Assembly: GCA_905381055.1 (NCBI GenBank)
Contig: CAJPUR010000001.1
Location: 62,001 to 126,000, forward strand
Origin: an uncultured Flavobacteriaceae bacterium
GTDB lineage: Bacteria > Bacteroidota > Bacteroidia > Flavobacteriales > Flavobacteriaceae
DNA: 64,000 bases
Direction: 5' to 3'
The translations under genes and the position numbers were made by a program. Below the pieces are notes generated by a model. That model searched no databases, was not told the origin of the DNA, and worked only from the letters and a program-made list of their open reading frames with translations. Every line of letters begins with the position of its first letter. Positions within the stretch are counted from its first letter, which is position 1. This document shows, piece by piece, positions 18,167 through 25,916 of this stretch.

Positions 18167-20341
18167 TTATGGTAGAGTGAAGGCTATATATTTGTCTCCT
18201 GATTTTGTTCCCATCTTACCACCTCCACAAGCAATAACAACGTATTGTTTTCCATCTAATTGGTATGTAATTGGAGTAGCATATCCGCCTGCAGGTAGTT
18301 TATAGCGCCATATTTCTTCACCTGAATCCTTATTGAAGGCTCTAAAATATTCATCATTTGTGGCACCAATAAAAATTAATCCCCCTGCAGTTACAATTGG
18401 CCCACCATAATTTTCAGTTCCAGTTTTAGTAAACCCCTTTTTGGTTAATTCATCATATTCACCCAAAGGTACTTGCCAAACTAATTCACCTTTATTCAAA
18501 TCTATTGCATTTAGTGTGCCCCATGGTGGTTTTACAGCGGGGTATCCATTTTCATCCATAAATCTTCCGTAAAAGCTAATTGAGTAGGGTAAAGCGTTTG
18601 GGTCTAAATCATTAAAAGAAGATTTATCAATTTCAATTTCATCATCATTTAGAAGATAAGCTGATATTGCATTGATTTGAGGGATATTTAAATGTGGAAG
18701 GGGCATCATAGTTCCTTTTCCTTTTGATATCACTGATGATAATTTTGAAACATTGTATTTTAATGCTAATTTTTTTAAACCAGGAATAGTTCCCATTCCG
18801 TCAAGTCCTGCACCGTGACATCTTGCGCATTGTTGTAGATATATTGACTTACCAAATTTTTTCACATTTTCGCCTTCAAACTTTTCAATTTTATTTGCTT
18901 TTGATATCCATGGCATTTCATTTGAATTCACATATAACCATCCTGTTTTTGGGTCATATCCAGCTCCTCCCCATTCACCACCTCCATCAAGTCCAGGAAA
19001 AGTGACAGTTTCGATTTTATCACTAGGGGGCTGAAATTGTCCTTCAGTATTAAGTCTTTCCCATACTTCTTCAATTGTTTCATTTGATTTTTTATGTTTG
19101 TCAAGTGGTGACCATGCCAGAAGAGCCATAGAGTTTGGAAACATATCATTAATTAAGTCCTTTGAAAATTTTTGTCTTGCAAAAGGAGGGATCTTAGTTG
19201 GTAATGGCTGAGTAGGCCAAGCTTCTTCACCTTCTAAATCAGATTTAGGAAAGGGAAATTCTTCAACTGGGAAGATATGTTCACCGGTAAATCTATCAAA
19301 AACAAAAACGTGCCCTGATTTAGTTATTTGAGCAACAGCTTTTATTTTTTTTCCATTTTTATTTACCTCCACTAAATTTGGTGGAGCAGGAAGATCTCTA
19401 TCCCATAGGTCATGATGAACAAATTGGAAATGCCATTTTCTTTCTCCTGTAGATACATCTAGAGCTAATAGACTATTAGCAAATAAATTTTTACCTTTTC
19501 TATTTCCACCATAAAAATCATAAGATGCAGACCCGGTCGGTATATAAACTATTCCATTGTCTTCGTCAAGAGTCATTCCTGACCATGAATTTGCTCCACC
19601 TATATATTTCCATGCGTCCTTTGGCCAAGTCTCGTAACCAAATTCTCCAGGTTCAGGAATTGTGTTAAATCTCCAAATTAGACCACCTGTTTTAAGATCA
19701 TAAGCCCGGACATGTCCAGGCGAAGCTCCTGGCCCCTCATGCACTCGAGTGCCTTGAATTAAAATATTTTTATAAATAACTCCTGGAGTATTTGAAATAG
19801 CTATTAAAGTTTCAAATGGTCTTCCAAGGTTCTTTCTTAAATCAATTTTACCATTTTCGCCAAATGTTTTTTCTATCTTACCGCTTATAGCATCTATTGC
19901 ATAAATATATTTCCCTGATGTATAAATTATTCTACCATTTTCATTGTCATCCCAATACAGAACACCTCTGTTAACTCCCCATCCAGGAGCCACTTTGTCA
20001 TCTGGATTGAATTTCCAGATTTCGTTTCCATTTTTTGCATTAATTGCAAATAATTTGATTTTTGGGTTAGTTCCATAAAGTATCGAATCTATTACAATTG
20101 GACTACATTGAATTTGGGATTTATTGTTTTTATCAAGGTCACCTGAATTGTATGTCCATGCAACTTTGATAGAATCAATATTTTTCAAATTTATTTCTTT
20201 TAACGATGAATAATGAGATCTTCCTTTATCACCCAGATATTCATTCCATTTAAGAAATGATTCCTCATTATTTAAATCATTATTACACGAATTGATTATT
20301 AATAAAAGTGTGATTAAAAATATTTTTTTGTTGAAAAACAT
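18167..20341 (-). CDS. PQQ-dependent dehydrogenase with cytochrome c domain, lipoprotein
   Basis: Quinoprotein of 724 residues. Lipobox INSC near residue 19 marks a lipoprotein. An eight-bladed propeller of the PQQ dehydrogenase type follows, with VAWTYNSGDLD, WKFNPDDKVAPGWGVNRGV, WHFQFVHHDLWDRDLPAPP and, at the end, GAGYDPKTGWLYVNSNE and NYGGPIVTAGGLIFIGAT. A heme c domain is inserted near residues 495-570: QQCARCHGAGLDG for heme attachment and GTMMPLPHL with the likely axial Met. The closest known type is membrane-bound glucose or sugar dehydrogenase. No PQQ synthesis genes are seen here. Confidence 0.9.
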   Translation of the reverse strand: MFFNKKIFLITLLLIINSCNNDLNNEESFLKWNEYLGDKGRSHYSSLKEINLKNIDSIKVAWTYNSGDLDKNNKSQIQCSPIVIDSILYGTNPKIKLFAINAKNGNEIWKFNPDDKVAPGWGVNRGVLYWDDNENGRIIYTSGKYIYAIDAISGKIEKTFGENGKIDLRKNLGRPFETLIAISNTPGVIYKNILIQGTRVHEGPGASPGHVRAYDLKTGGLIWRFNTIPEPGEFGYETWPKDAWKYIGGANSWSGMTLDEDNGIVYIPTGSASYDFYGGNRKGKNLFANSLLALDVSTGERKWHFQFVHHDLWDRDLPAPPNLVEVNKNGKKIKAVAQITKSGHVFVFDRFTGEHIFPVEEFPFPKSDLEGEEAWPTQPLPTKIPPFARQKFSKDLINDMFPNSMALLAWSPLDKHKKSNETIEEVWERLNTEGQFQPPSDKIETVTFPGLDGGGEWGGAGYDPKTGWLYVNSNEMPWISKANKIEKFEGENVKKFGKSIYLQQCARCHGAGLDGMGTIPGLKKLALKYNVSKLSSVISKGKGTMMPLPHLNIPQINAISAYLLNDDEIEIDKSSFNDLDPNALPYSISFYGRFMDENGYPAVKPPWGTLNAIDLNKGELVWQVPLGEYDELTKKGFTKTGTENYGGPIVTAGGLIFIGATNDEYFRAFNKDSGEEIWRYKLPAGGYATPITYQLDGKQYVVIACGGGKMGTKSGDKYIAFTLP

Positions 20342-20385
20342 GATTTTATTTATTTAAAACTTAATTTACATATTACTAAAATTAA

Positions 20386-20414
20386 TTAGAATTTTTTAGA
20401 ATTTGATTTAGAAT
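20386..20414. repeat. Three phased TTAGAAT repeats
   Basis: TTAGAAT occurs at 20386-20392, 20396-20402 and 20408-20414, spaced 10 and 12 bases apart, so roughly on one DNA face; a fourth copy is at 20460-20466. They lie between the divergent PQQ dehydrogenase and trehalose genes. Confidence 0.5.
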
Positions 20415-20445
20415 AATTAATTTAATTATAGACTTGACAATTTTA

Positions 20446-20461
20446 TTTTTTTTTTTTTTTT
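20446..20461 (+). repeat. Run of 16 T upstream of the trehalose operon
   Basis: Sixteen uninterrupted T lie between TTGACA (20434-20439) and TAGAAT (20461-20466), 67 bases ahead of the start codon. Such runs can change length by slippage. Confidence 0.6.
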
Positions 20462-20488
20462 AGAATAATAGAGTTTTGTCTTAAATAT

Positions 20489-20496
20489 TAGATTTG
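20489..20496 (+). promoter_or_regulatory. Candidate -7 box for the trehalose operon
   Basis: TAGATTTG matches TAnnTTTG, 31 bases before the otsAB start. A TTG at the expected -33 spacing is not seen. Confidence 0.4.
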
Positions 20497-20527
20497 TACA
20501 AGAATTAAAACCATATTTTATTTTAAA

Positions 20528-22729
20528 ATGAGTAGACTCATTATTGTTTCTAATAGACTTCCTTTAAATATTTCGATAGATAATAATGATTTAATTATTA
20601 GTCCAAGTTCTGGTGGATTAGCAACTGGTATGAGCTCTGTACATAACAAAAGTGGTTCCCTTTGGATTGGTTGGTCGGGCATAGAAGAAGAAAAAATTGA
20701 TCATAAAACAAATGAAAAAATCAACTCCCAGTTAATAAAAGAAAATTGTGCCTCAGTAAATTTGTCTCGTTCTGATGTTGAGGATTTTTATTATGGTTTA
20801 TCTAATAAAACTTTATGGCCTCTTTTTCACTATTTTACCGAGTTTAGTACATTTGACAATAATCAATGGGAATCTTATAAAAAAGTTAATCAGAAATTTG
20901 CCGATGTGGTAATTTCAAAACTCTCAGATGGTGATAGAGTATGGATTCACGACTATCAACTTATGCTCTTGCCGTCAATGATAAGGAAAATGAATCCTAA
21001 TGTGACAATTGGTTTTTTTTTACATATTCCTTTTCCTTCATATGAAATATTTAGAATTTTCCCCTGGAGAGAGGATCTTTTGAATGGTGTTTTAGGTTCA
21101 GATTTAATTGGTTTCCATACATACGATTATGAAAGGCATTTTATGAGTTCTGTAAAAAGATTACTTCGTTTAAATATAAACTTTAATCAAATTGATTTTA
21201 ATGACAGAAATATAACTGTAGATACTTTTCCAATGGGAATTGATTATGATAAATTTTGGAATGCTGCTCAAAATCATGACAAACTAAAAAATAATCAAGT
21301 ATCAGATCTACAAAAGCAACTTAATCTTCATATTGATTCATCTCCATCAAACAAGTTAATTTTATCAATTGATAGATTGGATTATACTAAGGGAATTGTC
21401 AACAGAATTAAAGCTTTTGAGATTTTTCTTGAGACCTATCCTCAATATAAAGAAAAAGTTAGGTTAGTTATGTTAGCAGTTCCTTCGAGATCAGATGTTC
21501 CTCAGTATAAAATACTCAAGAGACAAACTGATGAAATAGTAGGGAGAGTTAATGGAAAATTTTCAACAGTCAATTGGACTCCTATTTGGTACTTTTATAG
21601 ATCCATGTCATTTAATAATTTAATTGATTTATATACTTCTTCTGATATAGCAATGATAACACCTGTACGAGATGGAATGAATTTAGTTGCTAAAGAATAT
21701 GTTTCTACAAGGATTTTTAAAAAAGGAGTTTTAATTTTATCTGAAATGGCAGGTGCTTCTCAGGAAATGAATGAGGCTATTTTAGTAAATCCAAATGATT
21801 TAAATTTACTAGCTAATTCAATAAAAAAAGCTGTTGAGATGCCAATAGATGAGCAGATTACGCGAAATTCAATTTTACAAAAAAGGCTTAAAAGATATAG
21901 TGTTCACAAATGGGCTAATGATTTCATGAATAGTCTAATTAAAACTGAAAATGAGGTTGATTCAATTAAATCTGTAAGTGTAGGAGTTAAGGAGCACATA
22001 AAAATAATTTCAAATTTTAAAAAAGCTACTAATAAGTTACTTTTCTTTGATTATGATGGTACATTAGTTGATTTTAATATCAATCCAGATTTAGCTATAC
22101 CGAGTAAGAAAATTTTAAGATATTTAGAAAAATTATCTGAAACATCTAACACTCATATAGTAATTAATAGTGGAAGAGATGAAAGGTTTTTAGATAAACA
22201 TTTTGGTGATTTAAATATAAGTTTAATCGCCGAACATGGTTATAAAGTTAAATTAAAAGATGAAAATGAGTGGAGTAAAAATGGTATTATTAAAAATGAA
22301 TGGATGAATCATATTCTCCCCTTATTAGAAGGTTTTATAGATAGAACTCCTGGATCTTTTATTGAGAAAAAAGAAGCTTCTATTGCCTGGCATTATCGCA
22401 AATCTCCTCCTGAATTGGCTGAAAAAAGAGTTGTAGAATTAAACACCTTACTTTCAAGTTTAATTTCTGATGAACTTCATATTCATAATGGCAAAAAGAT
22501 ATTAGAGGTGAAAAATAGCAGAATAAATAAAGGATTTGCAGCAAGTAAATTAGTTGAAAAAAATCATGATTTTATTTTTGCTGTAGGTGACGATATAACT
22601 GATGAATATCTTTTTGAAGAATTGCCGGAAAGATCTTTTACTATCAAAGTAGGTTCAAAAAACACTTGTGCTAAATATAATATTGCCAATATCAAAAAGG
22701 TTCATGAGATGGTCAAAGATTTCTTATAA
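20528..22729 (+). CDS. otsAB: Bifunctional trehalose-6-phosphate synthase/phosphatase
   Basis: A 733-residue fusion of OtsA (GT20, about 1-470) and OtsB (HAD phosphatase, about 495-733). The synthase half has IVSNRLPLNIS, WIGWSGIE, HDYQLMLLPSMIR, FFLHIPFPSYEIFR, PWREDLLNGVLGSDLIGFHT and PVRDGMNLVAKEYV. The phosphatase half has the nucleophile motif FFDYDGTL and FAVGDDITDEYLFEEL. It makes trehalose from UDP-glucose and glucose-6-phosphate in two steps, usually for osmotic or desiccation stress or as a carbon store. It leads a three-gene operon; the next gene starts 9 bases after its stop. Confidence 0.95.
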   Translation: MSRLIIVSNRLPLNISIDNNDLIISPSSGGLATGMSSVHNKSGSLWIGWSGIEEEKIDHKTNEKINSQLIKENCASVNLSRSDVEDFYYGLSNKTLWPLFHYFTEFSTFDNNQWESYKKVNQKFADVVISKLSDGDRVWIHDYQLMLLPSMIRKMNPNVTIGFFLHIPFPSYEIFRIFPWREDLLNGVLGSDLIGFHTYDYERHFMSSVKRLLRLNINFNQIDFNDRNITVDTFPMGIDYDKFWNAAQNHDKLKNNQVSDLQKQLNLHIDSSPSNKLILSIDRLDYTKGIVNRIKAFEIFLETYPQYKEKVRLVMLAVPSRSDVPQYKILKRQTDEIVGRVNGKFSTVNWTPIWYFYRSMSFNNLIDLYTSSDIAMITPVRDGMNLVAKEYVSTRIFKKGVLILSEMAGASQEMNEAILVNPNDLNLLANSIKKAVEMPIDEQITRNSILQKRLKRYSVHKWANDFMNSLIKTENEVDSIKSVSVGVKEHIKIISNFKKATNKLLFFDYDGTLVDFNINPDLAIPSKKILRYLEKLSETSNTHIVINSGRDERFLDKHFGDLNISLIAEHGYKVKLKDENEWSKNGIIKNEWMNHILPLLEGFIDRTPGSFIEKKEASIAWHYRKSPPELAEKRVVELNTLLSSLISDELHIHNGKKILEVKNSRINKGFAASKLVEKNHDFIFAVGDDITDEYLFEELPERSFTIKVGSKNTCAKYNIANIKKVHEMVKDFL

Positions 22730-22738
22730 TATACAATA

Positions 22739-23161
22739 ATGAATAAAGAAAGAGTAAACTTAAAGGGTGTTATTGCAGGTAATTTTGATGTAATTCATCC
22801 TGGATATATTAAAATGTTTAAAGAATGTAGCGAAAAATGTGATAAATTATACGTTCTTCTTCACTCTGACCCATCTATTGAGAGAAAGCACAAGCTTCCT
22901 CCAATTTTAAATGTTGAGGAAAGAACGGAAATCTTATTATCTCTAAGATACATTGATGAAATTTTGGTATATACATATGAATCTGAACTTTATGATATTT
23001 TGAAGAATGGTGATTTTCATATTAGGTTTTTAGGGGATGATTACATTAATCAGTCATACACTGGAGATGATTTAAAAATACCAATTCATTTTTTAAATCG
23101 ATCTCATGGTTGGAGTACTACAAAATTTAAAAATTTAATTGCTGATTCAGTTAAAAAATAA
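22739..23161 (+). CDS. TagD/RfaE-like nucleotidyltransferase
   Basis: Small Rossmann-fold cytidylyltransferase-like enzyme of 140 residues, a normal length for the family. The N-terminal nucleotide-binding segment is VIAGNFDVIHPGYIKMF (about 11-27), where the usual HxGH reads HPGY. It also has VLLHSDPSIERKHK, PILNVEERTEILLSLRYID and the C-terminal HGWSTTKFK, in place of the ISTT-type loop. It would join a nucleotide to a small phosphate such as glycerol-3-phosphate or a sugar phosphate. Its position, 9 bases after otsAB and 3 before the GH15 gene, ties it to trehalose or polyol metabolism, but the substrate is unknown. Confidence 0.75.
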   Translation: MNKERVNLKGVIAGNFDVIHPGYIKMFKECSEKCDKLYVLLHSDPSIERKHKLPPILNVEERTEILLSLRYIDEILVYTYESELYDILKNGDFHIRFLGDDYINQSYTGDDLKIPIHFLNRSHGWSTTKFKNLIADSVKK

Positions 23162-23164
23162 CTT

Positions 23165-24946
23165 ATGCATGATTCAAATAATTTAGAACTTGGAATAATT
23201 GGAAATTGTCATTCAACAGCTTTAATTTCTAAAAAAGGTTCAATCGATTGGTGTTGCCTACCTGAATTTGATTCTCCTTCAGTTTTTGGAAAGATTTTGG
23301 ATGATAATATTGGAGGTACCTTTGAAATCATTTGCGATAATAATTATATTATTGAACAGAAATACCTCAAAAATACTTGTATTTTAGTTACAAAATTTTC
23401 AAGTGGTAAAAATATCTTTGAGATCCATGATTTTATGCCAAGATATTTAAAAAAAGATAATAAATATTATTCTCCCGCTGAGGTAATTCGATATTTCAAA
23501 TTAATATCAGGAAGCCCTAAATTTAAAATTAATTATGACCCCAGGCTAGAGTATTCTAGTTGTGTAACTGACACTTTTATAAAAGACGAATTTATTGTTA
23601 GTATTACAAGGGAAACTAATTACGATAGTCTTTACTTATATACAAATTTTGACAAAAAATCTGTTGTTGAAAATTCCGAAATAATCTTGAAATCGGATGG
23701 GTACTTTTCAATTTGTTATAACGAAAAAATTAAACCTCAATCTTTAAATGAAGTCTTTTCTGAATTAACTAGAACACACATTTACTGGTTGAATTGGTGT
23801 TCAATTACACCATCTTTTTCTGAGTATGAAAATGATATAATAAGGAGTGCTATGACACTCAAACTTTTAACCTATGATAAAACTGGAGCAATACTTGCTG
23901 CAGCAACTACATCTATTCCTGAAACAGTCGGAGAGGTTAGAAATTGGGATTATCGTTTTTGTTGGATCAGGGATGCTTCAATGGTTATTAGAGTAGTTCA
24001 CGAGTTGGGTCACAAAAATGTAATTAGAAGATATTTAGAGTACATAATAAATTTGATTCCAGATAAAGGAGAAAACTTTCAAATTATGTATGGTATTAAT
24101 CGGGAAAAAGAATTGACTGAAAAAACACTTAATCATCTTTCTGGATATAAAAACTCAAAACCTGTTAGAATAGGTAATGCTGCATTTAATCAACAGCAAA
24201 ATGATATTTATGGAGTTCTAATGGATATTATTTATACTGAAGTTAAGTTATTTTCGGACGTTGAAGATCAACATGAACAATTATGGTCTATTACGAAAAA
24301 TGTTGCTTGGGTAATCAATGATAAATGGATGACACCGGATAAAGGAATTTGGGAGTTCAGAGGAGAAGATCAACATTTTACATTTTCAAAAGTATTATGT
24401 TGGGTTGCAATTGATAGAGCAATAAAAGTAGCTGAATTATTTAAAAAAGATAAAAAAAATAAAAAATGGATTTTATTACGGGATAGAATTAAAAAAGATA
24501 TCTTTTTTAAAGGGTGGAATAAAAAAAAGAGAGCCTTTACCCAATCATATAACTCATCAGATTTAGATGCATCGGTTTTATTAATGGAACCTTATGGATT
24601 TATAAGTGCAAATGACCCTAAATATATAAGCACTGTGCATGCAATTGAAAAAGAATTATCTAATGATGGCCTTTTGTATAGATATAAAAATGAAGATGAT
24701 TTTGGATTACCAAGCTCTTCATTTACAGTTTGCACATTTTGGTTTATTGATGCCTTAAATAAAATTGGAGAAAGGCAGAAAGCTAAAAAATTATTTGATA
24801 AATTACTTTCCTATAGTAATCACTTGGGACTTTTCAGCGAGGACCTTGACTTTAAGACAAAAGAACTACTTGGAAATTTTCCGCAAGCTTATTCACATTT
24901 AGCATTAATAGAAACGGCTATGAACTTAAATAAAACAAAAAGTTAA
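23165..24946 (+). CDS. Glycoside hydrolase family 15 protein (trehalase/glucoamylase type)
   Basis: Cytoplasmic enzyme of 593 residues with no signal peptide. It starts with the bacterial GH15 N-domain signature (LGIIGNCHSTALISKKGSID, WCCLPEFDSPSVFG) and carries the (alpha/alpha)6 barrel from about residue 225: PETVGEVRNWDYRFCWIRDA, the general-acid segment GIWEFRGEDQHFTFSK and, near the end, LLGNFPQAYSHLALIETA. GH15 members act on trehalose, maltose or starch. Location behind otsAB suggests trehalose hydrolysis to glucose, so synthesis and breakdown may share one operon. The stop overlaps the convergent gene by 4 bases. Confidence 0.9.
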   Translation: MHDSNNLELGIIGNCHSTALISKKGSIDWCCLPEFDSPSVFGKILDDNIGGTFEIICDNNYIIEQKYLKNTCILVTKFSSGKNIFEIHDFMPRYLKKDNKYYSPAEVIRYFKLISGSPKFKINYDPRLEYSSCVTDTFIKDEFIVSITRETNYDSLYLYTNFDKKSVVENSEIILKSDGYFSICYNEKIKPQSLNEVFSELTRTHIYWLNWCSITPSFSEYENDIIRSAMTLKLLTYDKTGAILAAATTSIPETVGEVRNWDYRFCWIRDASMVIRVVHELGHKNVIRRYLEYIINLIPDKGENFQIMYGINREKELTEKTLNHLSGYKNSKPVRIGNAAFNQQQNDIYGVLMDIIYTEVKLFSDVEDQHEQLWSITKNVAWVINDKWMTPDKGIWEFRGEDQHFTFSKVLCWVAIDRAIKVAELFKKDKKNKKWILLRDRIKKDIFFKGWNKKKRAFTQSYNSSDLDASVLLMEPYGFISANDPKYISTVHAIEKELSNDGLLYRYKNEDDFGLPSSSFTVCTFWFIDALNKIGERQKAKKLFDKLLSYSNHLGLFSEDLDFKTKELLGNFPQAYSHLALIETAMNLNKTKS

Positions 24947-25713
24947 ATAGAGATATTTAGTCCATACATTATGTTTGAATCATTCACGTCACCTTTAACG
25001 TACTGAATTGAAGAAGATCTACTTGTATATCTGAGAAAAATAGAAATATTTTTATTGATTGCGTATGTTAGGTATGAATTTAAATAAACTCTTATGTCTT
25101 CAAAGTCTTTTAGATTCCATTGCGAATATATAGTAGTCATTAAAGAAACATCATCAGTTATTTTAAGATTAGAGAAAGCATTAATAGATAATCTGAAGTT
25201 ATATTTAGTAAATGATTCATAATTGACTTGATTATATGTATATGATGGATATTTTTCAATTTCATAAAAAGGGCCATAGGCAAAATCTAAATAATTAGAT
25301 TCTTTACTTAAAAATCTATTTCTAACTCCAAATCCAAACAAATTTCTAGAGTCAAGTGAAGCTCTAAGACTTTTACCTAATTGAAGAAATGAAAAGATTG
25401 AATTGTTCTCTTTATAAAAGTAATTATAGCGAAATTGTCCACTAATATTATTGTCAAAAAGTATTCCGTTAAATTTTGTTAATGAGTTTTCGAAAGTGAA
25501 TCTAAATAGATTCTTATCGATTTTTTGACCCATAGTTAAATTGGAATTTAAAATTTGCATTTTAAGGTTACCTTTAGTTGACAAACCAGAAAATGATCCA
25601 AACACATGAAAGGTTGAATCTATTTTTTTTAGGTTTGCTTCAGTATCAATAATTGTTTGAGAATAACCAGAAATACTAATTATTAAAAATAAAATATTAA
25701 TTAATTTTTTCAT
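24943..25713 (-). CDS. Exported beta-rich protein, unknown function
   Basis: The 256-residue protein has a signal peptide (KKLINILFLIISISGYSQ). The rest is made of alternating hydrophobic and polar stretches with many Tyr, Phe and Asn, such as GQFRYNYFYKENNSIFSFLQ and ISIFLRYTSRSSSIQYVKGD, which fits a small outer-membrane beta barrel with roughly ten to twelve strands. I recognise no family. It ends convergently with the GH15 gene and is divergent from the phosphatase receptor gene across a 203-base region that holds a strong dyad. Confidence 0.6.
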   Translation of the reverse strand: MKKLINILFLIISISGYSQTIIDTEANLKKIDSTFHVFGSFSGLSTKGNLKMQILNSNLTMGQKIDKNLFRFTFENSLTKFNGILFDNNISGQFRYNYFYKENNSIFSFLQLGKSLRASLDSRNLFGFGVRNRFLSKESNYLDFAYGPFYEIEKYPSYTYNQVNYESFTKYNFRLSINAFSNLKITDDVSLMTTIYSQWNLKDFEDIRVYLNSYLTYAINKNISIFLRYTSRSSSIQYVKGDVNDSNIMYGLNISI

Positions 25714-25856
25714 AATAAAAATTGATATAGAAAATTGTAATTTTTTGTGTTGAATTTAAACTTTTTTTATCAGATAACTTTAATAAAAAAAATAATAATA
25801 TATTTTTTTAAATATTATATTTTTTAGTTTAAATTCGAAGTCAGATATTTAAAATA

Positions 25857-25885
25857 TAATGTAAGATTTTACATATATTACATTA
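25857..25885. promoter_or_regulatory. Dyad TAATGTAA-N13-TTACATTA
   Basis: A perfect 8-base inverted repeat (25857-25864 and 25878-25885) with a nested 16-base dyad ATGTAA-GATT-TTACAT (25859-25874), giving three half sites. It ends 31 bases before the phosphatase receptor start. The 14-base core TGTAA-N4-TTACA has the size of an FNR-type site. Confidence 0.6.
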
Positions 25886-25916
25886 AAAATATATATTTAT
25901 TTATTAAATACCTTTT

